A stretch of 64,000 nucleotides of DNA, taken from NCBI RefSeq assembly GCF_004342985.1, contig NZ_SMBO01000005.1, positions 434,001 to 498,000 on the forward strand. Reading direction: 5' to 3'. Position numbers and translations under genes: made by a program. The notes under the pieces were generated by a model. It did no database searches, was not told the DNA's origin, and saw nothing but the letters and a program-made list of their open reading frames with translations. Within the stretch, counting starts at the first letter, position 1; each line of letters begins with the position of its first letter. Shown one piece after another: positions 45,001-60,000 of this stretch. This DNA comes from Novosphingobium sp. PhB57. Lineage in GTDB: Bacteria; Pseudomonadota; Alphaproteobacteria; Sphingomonadales; Sphingomonadaceae.

Positions 45001-48000
45001 GACGCCGACTCACAAGTCCACCATCGAGCGCACCATTTCCCTACTGCGCGACATTCCCGGCCAGACCGTGCAGGCCAGCCTGAAGCAGACGCCGACCCCC
45101 GGCGAGCTGGCGCTCGACCTCAAGGTGGACCGCAAGCAAGTGGACGTCACGCTGAACGTCAACAACAACGGCATCGTCAATGTCACCACGGGCGTGCAGA
45201 CCCAGCTTTCGGTCGCGGTGAACGGCGTGCTGCGCGAAGGCGATACCACGCGCTTCTCGGGGAACCTGCCGTTCAACCCGGATCGCTACCAGTTCTACTC
45301 GCTGAGCCACGCCACGCCGATCGGCTCCAACGGCACCACTCTGGGCGTCAGCGACGCCTATGTCCGCACCAAGACGCGCGACCTGAACATCATCGGCGAA
45401 GCGAAGCAGGGCGGCATCGCCATCTCGCACCCGCTGATCCGCTCCTATCGCCGCAATCTCTCCCTGAGCCTTTCGCTCGACGGGACGAACAGCACCAATT
45501 ACTTCCTCGATACGGCGTTCGGCGGTTTCAAGACGCGGGCTTTGCGGCTCGGCACGGTATGGTCGTCGATCGACAAGACCGGCGGCTATGCCATCTCCAC
45601 CAGTCTGAGCCAGGGCCTGGACGCCTTGGGCGCGCGGCCGATCGAGGGCTATTCCGATGCCTCGTTCCGCAAGGCCAATGTGCAGCTCACGGCGATCAAG
45701 GAATTGACCAAGGCCGTCTCCGTCAAGGCCACGCTGCGCGGCCAATATAGCGGCGACCGGTTGCCGACCACCGAGCGCTTCCCCTTGGGCGGCGAGGGCG
45801 CGGGCATGGCTTACCGCATCGGCATCATCACCTCGGACAAGGCAGCCGCAGGCAGTCTGGAACTGTCCTGGCGCGTCGCGGGCAAGCCAGCGGGTGCCAC
45901 GCGCGGCCTGACCGTCTTTGCCTATACCGATGGAGCGCTGGCGCACAGCTACGAGCGACCAGCCTACCGACTGGCGGCTCAGGACTTTTCGCTGGCGACC
46001 GCAGGTGCCGGGGTACGGGTAACGCCGGTCAAGGGCTGGACTGCGACTGCACAAATTGCAGTACCTGTCAAGTCTCCATCAGAGTTCTACAGTAAAAAGG
46101 CGCGGTTCTTCTTCAGCGTCAATCGGACGGTCTGATTTGCGCTTTTGCGTGTACGCAAAACGCCCGGCGCTTTCCGTGCGAGCCGTTTCACTGGATCATG
46201 AAATTCACGCGTCGAAGGAATGGGGCGGACGATGAAGAATGTTTGGGAAGTCTGGACCAGTGCGTTCACCGATGCCGAGTGCGACGCCATCATCAAGCGT
46301 GCCGAGGGATATGCGGAACAGGACGCAACGATCGGGTTCTCCGGCAACTTGCGCAGTGATCTTGGGCATCGCACTTCGACAGTCCGCTGGTTGGACGCCG
46401 GGCGCGAGAAGGACATTGTTTCGCGTGTCATGGATTTCGTCCGCCCCTCCAACCGCACGAACTTCGGCGTGGAGATCGAAGCGCCTTACGAACTTCAGTT
46501 CACGGAATACCGCGCCACGAACAAAGGGCATTACGATTGGCATCAGGACGTGTGGCTCGAATCCACCCGCCCCTTTGCGCGCAAGCTGTCTGTCGTCGTC
46601 CAGCTATCCAACGCCAGCGACTACAACGGCGGTGCGTTCGAGTTCTTCGGGATCGCCAACCCGGCCGAGCAATTCGCGCCGCGTGGCAGTCTGCTGATCT
46701 TTCCGTCCTTCCTTCAGCACCGCGTATTGCCCGTCATCGAAGGGACACGGCGCAGCCTTGTCACTTGGGTCGAAGGCCCCAACTGGCGTTGATCCGGGGC
46801 GGCGAAGGCAACGGGGCGGGCGTCGAGAGTGCCTGCAGCCGCGCAGGGGACCGTAACCGCACCGAAGTGGTGCCATAACTCCGCCGATACGAACATTGTT
46901 TAACACCCGCTTTGCGAAAAGCGCGGATATGAAAAGGGCTTGGTCAGAGGTTGTGGAGAGTGACATGGGCGGGTTTGTACGGGACATTTTGACGACCTTG
47001 TCCTACGAACCTCATCCGGCCGAAGCGGCGGGCGTGGACGGTGAAGCGCTGTCGCGGCTCGATCAGCGCCTTGCCGGATTTGCGCAGGGCAGCGGCAGGG
47101 CCCGCACGGCGATTTCCATTCGCCCTTCCGATTGCAGCGTCTGGGATGGCAACCCGCGCGATGTGCCCGGCCTCTCGGCGGAAAGCTGCCGCTCGCTGAT
47201 CGAATCGATCGCGCAGGAAGACGGAAATCGCATTCCCGTGCTCGTTCGCCACAATGCACCCGGCGCCGATCATCCCTATCAGTTGCTGGTCGGCAGCCGC
47301 CGTCGCTTCTCGGTGGACTGGCTGAATCACAATGGCCGGCCGGAGATTCGGCTGACAGCGCTCATCGTCGATCTCACTGACGAAGAAGCATTTCGCCTCG
47401 CGGATATCGAAAATCGCGAGCGGGAAGACATCACCGAGCTGGACCGCGCCCGCAGCTATCAGAATGCGGTCGACAGGTTCTACGGCGGGGTGCAATCGCG
47501 CATGGCCGAAGCGCTGAACCTGTCGAACAGCCAGTTGAGCCGCCTGCTGTCCCTCGCGCAGATGCCGGACGAAGTCGTCAATGCCTTCGCCACGCGTGAC
47601 GAACTGCGGGTGCGCCACTCCGAAGTGCTGACGCCGCTGCTGCGCCGTGCCGAACAGCGGGAACGCCTGCTGGTCAGCGCACGCCTGATCGGGGAAGAGC
47701 AGCAACGCCTCGCCGCCGGGGGAGAGCGAATGATCCCGGCCGCCACCGTTCTTGCCCGTCTGAAGGACGCCGCCAAGGAAGGCGACATCCGGCGCGGCAA
47801 TGATCGGCCCCTGGTTCTCGGCGATGCACGCGTGGGCCGCATCCGGGCCGGAAGGGAAGGGCTGGCCGTGGACCTGCTCGTTTCCGAAGAAACCGACATC
47901 GACGCCTTGCTCGTTACCTTGCGGGACGCCCTGATCGACAGCCGCCGCCTTCTCTCGGTAGAGCCAGAGCCGGCCGCCTGACCGAGCCGGCCATAGCGGC

Positions 48001-51000
48001 TTCCGTGGCCGTTCGCGGCGGTGAAGGGCAACTCGTCGGCGCTGACGGGGGGAGACCAGGTATTTCGTCACCCCTCTGGCCGGGCGGGATTTCTCCCAAT
48101 CTTTCAGTCTTTGGCTGAGCCGATTCGCCGGCTAACCGGCGGGGCTTCGAAGGTGGCGGCGGTTGAATTCGTGGCTGACAGATTTTCTCCAGCCATGACG
48201 GGCGCCGTCTTCGGCAGCCTGTTCCAAACAATAGTCTTTTCGGTTCTAACCGCTCGGCAGGCGGTTTGGCCGACTTGCGCGCCTTGCGTGCTTCCTTCCC
48301 CTCCGATCCGACGATGAGCGTGGTCTTTGCGTGGCACCAGCCCCGCAATGGCCCGATTTTCCGTGCGCGATAGCACCTTTGCTCATTCCCGATGCGGGAC
48401 TGTCGCAAGTCCGGGATCGGCAGTTTCAGGCCGGTTCCATCTGGCCGCGAAGCGCCTCCGAACTGTGCCTAGGCTCCGACGCAGTGGGCATTTTCATGGA
48501 GGTTAACACGATGCCGCGTCAACAATCGCGCCGATCCGCCAGGCACCTTCTGCTTTGTGCGACGGCTATCCCGCTTCTTCTCCTGGGCGCCTGTGCCGAT
48601 GGCGTCGGCTTCCGCGTCGGCGCCGGTGGCGGCTCGCCCTCGGGCCCAAGCGGTCCAACCGGACCCACAGGCCCGACCAGCCCCACCGGCCCGACTGGCC
48701 CATCCGGCCCCAGCGGCCCTTCCGATCCCAGTGGCCCTTCCGATCCCAGTGGCCCTTCCGATCCCAGTGGCCCCACAGGCCCTACCAATCCGAGCGGCCC
48801 TACCGGTCCGACTGATCCGAGCGGCCCGACGGGTCCGGCCGGTCCGACCGGTCCCACAGGACCCACCGGGCCAACCGACCCCAGCGGTCCCGCTGGCCCC
48901 ACCGGTCCCGACGGCCCAAGCGGTCCGACTGGACCAACTGGCCCCACCGGCCCAACCAGCCCGACTGGTCCAGCAGGCCCTACCGGGCCGGCCGGTCCGA
49001 CCGGTCCAACTGGTCCTACCGGCCCCGCAGGCCCCGCAGGCCCGACAGGACCGACCGGCCCGACTGGTCCCACCGGACCCACGAGCCCGACCGGGCCCAC
49101 GGATCCCAGCGGCAGCACCAGCTTCACCGGACCGATTGCGGGCGTGAACGTCGGCGGTGGCAGCCTGCTCGGCCAGAGCGGTTCGAGCACGCTGATCGAC
49201 GTCAATGTCGCGCCGGATACCGCCTCCACCAGCAGCACCGGCCTGGCCGTCGACTTGCTCACTGGAGACGGCAAGGCCGTGCAGGTAACGCTGCCGACCA
49301 CCGCGGCGCAGACCCAGCAGGCGCTCGCGCCGGTCGGTGCGTTGGCCGGGGCCCTGCTTGGCGATCAGGCCGGAACCACGGTGACGCAGCTCACCAACGG
49401 ACTGGCGCCGACGGTGGCCACGCTGACCTCCACGGTGGACGGCGTCGCCTCGCCGCTGCTCGATACCGTGAACGGCGTGCTCTCGCCCGTGCTGGGTGAG
49501 ACCGGATTGCTGGCCCCTGTCACCGGCCAGGTCGGCGGTCTCGTCGAGGGACTGACCGGCTCGCTGGGCGGTGCGGGCGGCCCGGCACGGACATATGACG
49601 GTCCGCTGCTGGGTGTCGACCTGGGCAACACGGCCCTGACCGGGGCGAGCACCGGCGATACTCTGGTGGGCCTCAATGTCCTCGCCGAAGGGGCGGGCCA
49701 GACCACGGGGCAGCTCGTGACGGCCAGTGTGCTGTCCAATGGCAATATCGCGGAACTGGGCCTGCCGACTACGGCGGAAGGCGTCGCTGCCGGACTTGCA
49801 CCTGTCGGCAACCTGGCCGGTGCTCTGCTGGGCGAGCAGGCCGGCGGCGCGGTCGACCAGTTGACCAGCGGCCTTGCGCCAGTGGTGGCGCCGGTGACGG
49901 CCGTCGTGGACAGCGTGACATCGCCTCTGCTGGGCACCGTCAACAGCGCACTTGGCGGCGTTGTCGGCGGTGTGACGGGAGGCGTGACCGGAGGATTGGG
50001 ATCGGGTGACGGCGGCGCGGCAGCGGTGCTGGCCCCTGTCACCGGCGCGGTCGACTCGCTGGTCGGCGGCCTGGCGGGCGGCGCGACGGGCGGAGCCGGG
50101 GGCGTTTTGGCGCCGGTCACCGGACTTGTCGAAGGCGTCGTCGGCGGCTTGACGGGCAGCGGAACGGGGGCAGGCGCCGCCCTCGCGCCCGTGACAGGCG
50201 CGGTCGACACCTTGCTGAGCGGCACGAACCAGGGCGGCGCCCTGGCCCCGGTAACAGGCGCCGTCACCGGCGTGGTGCAAGGCGTGGTCGGCGGCCTGAC
50301 CGGCGGCGCGGCCGAAAGCACGGCGCCGCTCGCTCCGGTGACAGGCGCGGTCAACGCGCTGGTGGGCGGTGTCACCGGTGCGGCAACGGGTGCCGGCACC
50401 GGAGCCGGGACCGGGGCGTCCAATGGTCTGGGCTCCGCACTCGCACCGGTCACCGGTCTCGTAGGCTCGCTGCTCGGGGGGCTTGGCGGCCGCACGAACT
50501 GATCGTCATGCGTGCCCGGCGCCCCACAACCCCATGGCCGGGCACGCGAACGACCCCCGCCTTCTGACCGAAGGGGGGTGGGGGAGAAGAGGCAGTCCCG
50601 GCGACGGGGCTGCCTCTTCGATTCTGGCCGCCCAAGCCGCCGCCCAAGCCGCCGCCCAAGCCGCCGCCCAAGCCGCCGCCCAAGCCGCCGCCCAAGCCGC
50701 CGCCCAAGCCGCCGCCCAAGCCGCCGCCCAAGCCGCCGCCCAAGCCGCCGCCCAAGCCGCCGCCCAAGCCGCCGCCCAAGCCGCCGCCCAAGCCGCCGCC
50801 CAAGCCGCCGCCCAAGCCGCCGCCCAAGCCGTCGCTCGATCCCCGTTACGGCCGCCGCTGCAAACCGTGATCAGGCCTATCGGGGGCTATCGAAACGTAA
50901 CGAAAATGAACCGGACTGAGTGCTTAACCATAGGGCAACTTCCGCGGCCCGGTTTCCTCCCTCTCCCTTCCAAAGCCGCCGATTTTCCCTCGGTTTGCGC

Positions 51001-54000
51001 GAATTTCCGGTGCTTTGCGTGTTTGCGCAGACCTCTTCCGCGAATTTTCCGGCTTGTTCCCGAACGACTTTCCGTTCTCCCGGCCCGCCCGGATGCGGTC
51101 AGGTCCGAGGCGGCTGCTTCTGGGCGCGGTGCTTCGGCGGGGCCGACCTATCATCTCTTCAACAGGCCGATCGCGGCTGAGATCACGTTGGAGAAGACCC
51201 ATGCCGACCCGTCATTACCCCTCGTTCAAGCGACACGCCCTCCTGGGCACGGCCACGATCCCGCTGCTGCTGGTAGCGGCCTGCACGAGCGGAATGGACT
51301 TCCAGGCCGGCACCCCTTCCGGGCCGACCAGCCCCAGCACGCCCAGCGGTCCCAGCACGCCTTCCGGCCCGAGCACCCCCTCCGGCCCGACGGGCCCGAC
51401 GGGTCCGACCGACCCCAGCGGTCCCACCGGCCCGACCGGCCCCACGGGTCCGACCGATCCCAGCGGCTCGACCACCAGCTTCACCGGCCCGGCCGCCGGT
51501 GTCTCGGTGGGCGGCACCGATCTGCTAGGCCAGAGCGGATCGGGCACCTTGGTCAATGTGAACGTGAATCCGGACAAGGCGACCACCGACACGAGCGGCG
51601 TGACCGTCGATGTCCTCACCGGCGACGGCAAAGTGGTGCAGGTCACGCTTCCCACCACCGCGGACGATACCAAGCAGGCGCTCGCCCCGGTGGGCACGCT
51701 GGCCGGCGCCCTGCTGGGCGACCAGGTGGGCGGTACGGTGACGCAAGTGACCGACGGTCTCGCGCCAACGGTGGCCACGGTCACTTCGGCGGTGAGCAGC
51801 GTCACTTCCCCGCTACTCGACACGGTCAATGGCGTGCTCGCGCCGATCGCCGGTGAGAACGGCGTGCTGGCGCCCGTCACCGGGCAGCTCGGCGGGCTGG
51901 TCGACGGCGTTACCGGCAGCCTGGCCGGTGCAGGGGGGGCCGATGGCTCCGGCCCGGCACGGACATTCGACGGCCCGCTGCTCGGCGTCGACCTCGGCAA
52001 CAATCCCGTCACCGGGCCGAGCAACGGCGATACCCTGGTGGGCCTGAACGTCCTGGCCGAAAATCCCGGCCTGACCACCGGCCAGCTGGTGACGGCCAAT
52101 GTGCTCTCCGACGGCAAGGTGGTCGACGTGGCGCTGCCGACGACGACCGAGGGCGTGGCCGCCGGGCTGGCGCCGGTCGGCAACCTGGCCGGCGCCCTGC
52201 TGGGCGAGCAGGTCGGCGGACTGGTGGACCAGGTGACGGGCGGTGTCTCGCCGGTCGTCGCGCCGGTTACGGCCACGGTCGCCACCGTGACCGCGCCGGT
52301 CCTCGATACGGTGAACGGCGCGCTGGGCGGTACGCTGGGGCAAGTGACGGGCGGCCTTGGCGCCGGCACGGGCGCCGGATCGGTGCTGGCGCCGGTCACG
52401 GGCCTTGTTGAAGGCGTGGTCGGCAGTCTCGGCAATGCCGGAGCAGGCGGGAGCGGTTCGCCGCTGGCGCCGGTGACCGGTCTTGTCGAAGGCATCGTCG
52501 GCGGTCTGGCGCCGGGATCGACGGGCAGCGGCGCGGCAGGTTCGGTGCTGGCGCCGGTGACGGGCGCGGTGTCCTCGCTGGTCGGCGGGCTGACCGGCGG
52601 CCTTGGTGGCGGCCTCACGGGGGGCGCCTCGGGCAGCGCTTCCGGTGGGGCATCGGCAGGCGGCGCGCTGCTCGGCGGCCTGCTTGGCGGCGCGTCGGGT
52701 AGCTGACCCGATCCGGCCCCCGGCGCGGGATCTCCCCCACCCGCGCCGGCTGGGCCCAACCGCTCTCCCCCTCCCGGCGGTCCTTTTCCCCCGGCCGCCT
52801 TTCCCTCTCGAAGCTCTTGGACCCGACCGATGATCGACCTCGCCAGGATCAGCCCGCCCAACCGCTGCTGCAACACCCTGCTTGTCGCACGTCTCGACAA
52901 TGCCGAGGCCATTGCCGCGATCCACGGCGAGGACGGACTCCGCGCCGCGATGGCGCACCTGGCCGGCGCGATCGAGCGGAACCTCAACCCCGTCCGCTTC
53001 CACAAGGCCGAGCGGGACCGGATGACCCTGCTGGCCCATGCGGCGATGCTCGAACCGGACTTCGTCTGCGCCCAGATCGAGGCGCTTGGCATGCAGCTTT
53101 GCCTGGACCCCCTGGTCCATGGCGCGGGCCGCATCCTGCTCTCGGTCTCGATCGGCCATAGCGACCCGGTGCCCGGCGTCCTGGGCGAAGACCTCTCGGC
53201 CGCGCTTGCCGCGGCCTGCGCCCGGCTGGAGCGACTGGCCGCGCCCGGCCATACGGCCAGCCTTCACCTGGCGAACGAGGCCAGTGCCCAGATGCTCGCC
53301 CGCTACCGTGACGACATGGCGCGGGCGGAGCGGCTGCTCGGCCAGATCGCGCGGGGCGAAACTTTCTTCGCGTGGCGGCCGATCTTCGATCCGCGCCATC
53401 CGGACCGCCTGTTCCAGCACGAGGCGCTGCTGCGCTATGCCGGGGAGCGGGGCGAGCAGTTCGACTGCACCGCTGCCTATGCGGCGCTGGAGCGGTTGGG
53501 CATGGCTCACCTGCTGGATCGCAATCTGGTGCTCCGGGTGCTGGACGCCCTCGAAGCTGATCCGCACGCGCATTTGTCCATCGCGATCTCGCCGCAGAGC
53601 CTCTCCTTCGACCTTGGCGGCGCGGATGCGGCCTGGACCGACGTTCTGGCGCGGCTGGAGCGCCGGCCCGAGCTGGCGGAGCGGCTCGTGCTCGAATTCC
53701 CCGAGTCCGCTGCCTGCCGGTTCTGGCCGGGGACGCTGACTTTTCTCAACACCCTGCGCGAACTGGGGGTGGGTCTCGGTCTTTACGGATTCGGTTCGGG
53801 CCATGCTTCGGTGCGGCAACTTGCCGTGCTGCGGCCCGACCAGGTCAAGCTGGACAGCGCCTTTCTGCGCACCGCCCTCCTTTCGGAGCGCAACCGCGCG
53901 CGCGTCGGCCGGCTGGCGCTGGAAGCGCGCACGCTGTGCCGCACCGTGATCCTCACCGGGGCCGAAACCCCGGCGCAGATCCGGCTGGCAGCGGAGGAGG

Positions 54001-57000
54001 GCGCGGAATGGATTGCCGGTGCGCGGCTCGGCCGCGTCGGCACACGGCGGGTGTGGTCGGCGCCGGATCGGGCGGCTCAGGACCGGATCCCGCGGGCACG
54101 AACGGCCAGCGCCCCTTCCGCCCTCGAAACCGTCGCGACCGAACCTGCCCGTTTCAGGCCGCTGTCCTGGCCGCTCGCGGCACAGAGCCCCGTTTTCTGA
54201 TGACCCATAATCCAACGAAAAGACTGGAAAGGAAGCCGAGATGACGAACGACAAAGTCCAGCACGCCCGCGAACTCCTGCGCATCGCGCTGGACATGCTC
54301 GACGAATGCGAAGCGCGCGTGAGCGGTGCTCTCGTGGCCGGCGCGCTCGATGCGCTGGGCGGTTCGCATGCGGAGACGCTGGATGATCTGCCGGCCGGCG
54401 CCCCGCCGATCGAGGCCATGGCCCTGGCGATCCAGCGCGGCCGTCCCGCCTACTCCAGCATCCGCAGCTGCGCATGACCCGGCCCCTCTATTCCGATCAA
54501 GGAGAGCATGCCGATGAAGGAGGCCCGATGAACTGGGGCAACCAGAGCCTGCCCGCCCGTTTCGAGCGCGATGCGCGGTCGAACCTGCCGCGCTTCAGCC
54601 TCCTGCTCGATGCGCAGGTACGGGCCGACGGGCAGGAGGCGGACGTGGTGGTGCACAACCTCTCCCAGGGCGGCCTGCTTGTCGAAAGCGACGTCGAGCT
54701 GACGGTCGACGATGTGATCGAGATCGACCTGTCGGAACACGAACGCGTGCGCGCCCGGGTGATGTGGCACAGCGAGAGCTTCTACGGCTGCCGTTTCGAG
54801 ACGCCGATCTCCGCGGCGGTGCTGGGCGCGGCCCGGCTGCGCGCGGCGCCGCTCGCGGCCGAGGAAGCGGAAGAGGAGGACGCTGCCGATGCCGCGTCCG
54901 ATACCGATGACGATGCGCAGGAATCGCTGGCCCGGCGCCTGCGGCGGCTGCGCAAGCAGAACGGCTTCAGCCAGGGCGAACTGGCCGAGCGGATCGGCGT
55001 CAGCAAGCCGACGGTCTGGGCCTGGGAGCACGGTCGCGCCCGTCCGCAGGATGCCCGCCTGAAGGGAATAGCCGAAGCGCTGGGCACCACGGTCGACGAA
55101 CTGGACGGCCTGCCGCGCACCGATAACCTGGCCTTTCTCATGGCCCAATATCGCGATCAGATCGCGACCCACTTCAATGTCGCACCGGCGAAAGTGAAAA
55201 TCGTAATCGAGTTCTGAATTCGATTGCAGGCATTTTTTTAAGCCGTTCGAACGGCTTGACGTGAAAGTTCGTGCATCCCGCTTTCATTTATTGATAATGT
55301 CCCGCGCTTATAGGAGTAACGATGTCCAGTGGCGATCCACCAGTGGCTGCTGGTGGCGGACGTCACACGGAGGAACGGGATCGGATGCGGGACGACCAGG
55401 CCAGGGTACTTGTTCTCGATGATTTTTCGGCCATCGTCGAAGAGTTGCTGACCCTGATGTCGCTTCACGGCATTCCCGGCGTCGGTGCCGCCAATCTCAC
55501 CGAAGCCGTGGACATGCTGGAGCGCCATCCGGCCGTCAGCGTGGTCGCCTGCGACTTGCGGCTGGACCGCGAATCGGGGCTCGACATCGTATCCCGCGTC
55601 CGCAAGCACCCGAAGCTGGGCGCGCGGGAATTCGAATATGTCTTCATCACCGGTGACCAGATGCGCGAGGATCTGGTGGCCGGCACGTCGCATTACACGT
55701 TCCTGACCAAGCCGGTGCAGCCGCAGGCGCTGATCGGCACGATCCGCAAGATGCTGGCCAACGGTGTCGGTGCGTGACGGGGATCGGCGATGATACGGCC
55801 GCCGCGAGCGGCCTGATAGAGGCTTTGCGCGAGCATGTCGGCCTGCGGGTCGTCAGCGACCTGCGCCTGGATGCGGCCGCGAAGACGATCCTGTTCCGCC
55901 GCGAGAATGCCGGGGAGGGCGAGCAGCCCGAGGCCCTGGCGATCCATTCCGAGGATGTCCTGCGCCTTGCCGCGCTGAGCGGCCGCTCGGACGTGACGAC
56001 CGATCTTCGCACCGGCCCGCGCAGCACTTTGACCGTGATCCTGCGCGGCAACCTGGGCGGCATGCATTGGGCCAGCGCGGTGCTCTTGAATGCGCCCGAG
56101 CCGCGCGTGTCCCACGAGGAAATGGGGCACGAGGCCATGGCCGAGCGCGCCCGCATGGCGGATCTGGGCGAAAGGGCGCTGACCCTGGCCCATGAACTGC
56201 GCCAGCCTCTCTTCACGATCTCGATGGCGAACGAGAGCCTGCGTCTCATGCTGGACCGGCCGGACACCACGCGCTCGCGCCTTCAGACCAGCGCCTCGCG
56301 CATTGCCGAGCAGGTCCTGCGCGCCCAGGTCATCATCAAGCGCACGCTGGGTCAGGCCGCAGACGAGAAGATCGTCGCCCGCCATACCGACGTGATGGAA
56401 GCGGCCGCCAGCGCGGTGGAGTTCCTGGAAGCGCTGTTCGAGCGGGCGGAGATCGCCGTCGAGCTGGAACCCACGGGCCTCTCCGCCTGTGTCGCGTTGG
56501 GGCGGGTGGAGCTGGAGCAGGTCTTCGTCAACGTCCTGCGCAACGCCGCCGACAGCATCCAGTCGCGCCGCGCGGCAGGCTGGGACGGGGAGGGGCGGAT
56601 CGCCATCGCCCTGGAAGGCAAGCCCGGCCAGATGCGCTGCGTGGTGACCGACAATGGCGCGGGCCTTTCCGCCGATCTCGAACGGCTGGCCTTCGAACCG
56701 TTCTTCACCACCAAAGCGCAGGACGGCACCGGCCTGGGCCTGCACATCTGCCGTCAGATCATGGAAAAGGCCAAGGGCGGCATCCGGCTGGTGTCCAATC
56801 AGGGCGTGGGCGCCCGGGTGGAAATCTGCCTGCCTTCCGCGTCGGGCAGGCCGGCAACTTCAGATGTCGTCGCGGCCTAGGCGGATCACGAAACGCGTGG
56901 GCTGACTGGATCGCAGCATGGAGCGGAAGTCCCCGCCCGCCTCGATCGCGACCTGTTCGACCAGCCAGAGCGTGGCATGGTCCAGCTTGCAGCCGGGGGC

Positions 57001-60000
57001 AGGCGCCTCGTTCTCGTCGATGCACTGGACCGTCACCACGACGTGAACCGGCGTCATGGCGGCGCGCAGCAGGACTTTGCCCTTTCGCTTCTCGCTGCCC
57101 GGCCCGATGAAGCTGCCGAAGGCACTGAGCAGCGCGGCCACCGCCATCATCTCCAGCGCGCCGTGATGTTCGGGCAGGAGATGGTCCAGGGCATTGCCGT
57201 CCAGTTCCACCGAGACGCCGTGGTGCCGCACGTTGGACTTGGTGGCGGCCACGGCCCGCTCCAGCGCGCTGCGCACGCTGAGCGCGCTGCGCTCCTTGTC
57301 GCCATCGCGGCCGAACCACCGGAACAGGCTGAGGATGAAGGCCGCGGCCTCGGTATGCGTGGAAATGCGCGCGACCCGGTCCAGCAATTGCTTGCGGCTC
57401 TCTTCGCCGATGTCGAGCTGCTCGACGATGTAGCGCATGTTGCCGTTGGCCATGGAGATCACGTTCAGCGGCTGCGCCAGGTCGTGCAGCATGCCCGCGG
57501 TTACGCGCCCGAGCAGCAGGTCGCGGGTGACGGGCACCAGGCCGTCCTCGCCCCAGGCCAGCAGCCGGGCGTCGACCATGGCGAGGTGCCGCGCGAGGCC
57601 GGCACCCAGGAACGCGGCGCTCAGCGATCCGGTGAAGACCGCAACGGTCGCCGGCAGGCCGGGGACGATCAGCGTGGCGCAGAAACTGGCCATGGCGACC
57701 AGCAGTGCCAGCACCCAGGTCCAGCGCGGCGCGCGCAGCAGCACGGTGACGAGGCTGCGCGGGAAGAACCCGGCCGCGGCGACCATGCCCAGGGTGGTCC
57801 AGTAGGCGGGCGCGATCCGGGCTTCGGGAATGAGGTAGAAGCCCGCGCTGAGGGCGGCGGTGACCAGCGCGGCCTTGATCGTCTTGTGCAGGACGAAGAG
57901 AGCGCCCGCTGCGGCCGAACCGATCACGCCGGCGGCGGGGGCATGGCTGGAAACGAGGCCGAGGCAAAGCGCGCAGAGCGCGATGGCGCCGGGATAGAAA
58001 CGCGTGCCGTCTTCCCAGGCACGCAGCCGCATGGCCAGTTGCGGCGCGAAGCCTGCGCCGCGGGAGGCGCTCTTGCCTCCCGGCAGGCCATCGTCGTTGG
58101 CCCCCGGTACTCCCGACGGCCCGGCCCCGGAAGAGTTGGTCCCCGCCGGAGCAGCCGGCGGAAATTCCACGACGTTGTTGTTCGGCACTATCATTGCAGT
58201 CTGGCCCCCGAGCCCGGATCGGACGCCCTGCGTCTGCGAGTCCGGACGGATCGATGATTGCCAGCCCGACGGGTTTTCGCAACCGCGAAATAAACCTGAT
58301 AGAAGGTTTTATGCGGTCGTAAGTAAATAGACTAACAAAGCGCCGTTCAGCTGGATCCGCAAGCCGCTTTCAGAATGTTAATCCGGCGATAATCTTCGCA
58401 AATGTCGGCGGAAGCCGAAGAGAAGCGTCAGACGAGAATGCGCAAAGCAGGCGATCCATTCTGTTCTGCTCTTGCCTTATGTTTTCCCTGCTAACGCATA
58501 ACCGGCTTTTGCGTGGATCGGAAAGAACCGATCCGAACATGTTTGGCGATAGTCTTGGCGTACCCCTAAATGGCCAAAGATCAGGATTGACGCCTGATTT
58601 GGAGGAAATGAGCAAAGGTATACTTTCCGGGGCTTTAACGCTTGAGAAAGACTCCCGCTGATTGCGGTCGTATCGGCTATTTCTCCATCTCGGATCATAT
58701 TCGAGAGCCGCTATCATTCATACGCAAGACGGCGATTTCAGCCGTCGAATGATTGAAAATCTCCATTTCGGATCTTCGGGGCAGTCGATCCGATTTGCGT
58801 AGACGCAAGGGACCAGGGGGAATGGGCATGCGGCTCGGTTCGAAGGCGAAGCTGACAATCGGCGTTGGGCTGGTTGCGGCCTGCTGCTTTGCCTTTCTGG
58901 GGGTTCGCGAACTGGGACGGGCTGCCAGGCCGGTGGCCGATGCCGCCGCCCGCATCCCGCTGGGCAAGTCGGAGCCTTCCTACACCGTGCTTGCCGCCAC
59001 CACGCGCGACATCAAGGTGGGCGAAACCATCACCGCCGACATGATCCGTAATGCCCGGTCCGATCCCGCACGCTTCCCCACCGCGGTGACCCCGGCGGAG
59101 ATCGTCGGCAAAGTGGCCACGCAGGACATTCGCGCCAACGCGCTGATCCCCCGCACGGCGGTGGGACAGGAAACGAAGCTGGCGATCCGCGTGCCGATGG
59201 GCATGCGCGCGATCAGCATCGACACGACGGCGGAAATCGCCGTGGCCGGTCTGGTCCGGCCGGGAGACCGGGTGGACGTGCAAGTCGTCTATCCCGGCGA
59301 AGACGCCCTCAGCGGCGCGCGGGCCAGCGGCGTCAGCCGCGCGCGCACGCTGCTGCAGATGGTTCCGGTTCTGGCCGTGGGCGAGGCGGTGGTCGGCACC
59401 CAGCCTGCAACTGGCGTGACGGGCACGGTCGCGGCCGAGCCGCCGCCCGCCCGAACGGTGACGCTGGCCCTTTCGCCCGAGCAGGTATCGCAGCTCTCGC
59501 TGGCCAAGAGCACGGGCGCGCTCACGCTTTCGCTGCGCAACCCGGGCGACAGCGTCGAAGTGGCGGTTTCGCAAGTGGCCTCCGCGCCGCTGCCGCGCCC
59601 GGCCATGCCCTATCCGGTGCCGGCGCCCGTTTATGCGGCCCCCCGCCCCGCCCCAGCGCCCCGCCCCACGCCCGCAGCGCGCCCTGCGCCAAGGCCGGGT
59701 AGCCAGTCCGGCGGCGCGCAGGCCATCGAACTCGTCGTCGGCGGCAATCGCCAGGTCATCTATTCCGGGAGTGCATCGCAGTGAAAGCCCTGATCGCCTC
59801 CTGCGTCCTGGCCGGAGCCGGCCTTGCCGGCGCTTCTCTGGCCGCTCCCGCCCACGCCCAGGCGCGGGGCGAGGAGCAGCAGGAACTCCTGCAAGTGGAC
59901 GACCAGCGCACCCTGTCCTTCCCCAAGGCGATCGGCCGGGTGGAAGTGAGCCGCGAGAACGTGATCGGCGTCTCGGCCCCGACCGCGCAGTCGATCCGCA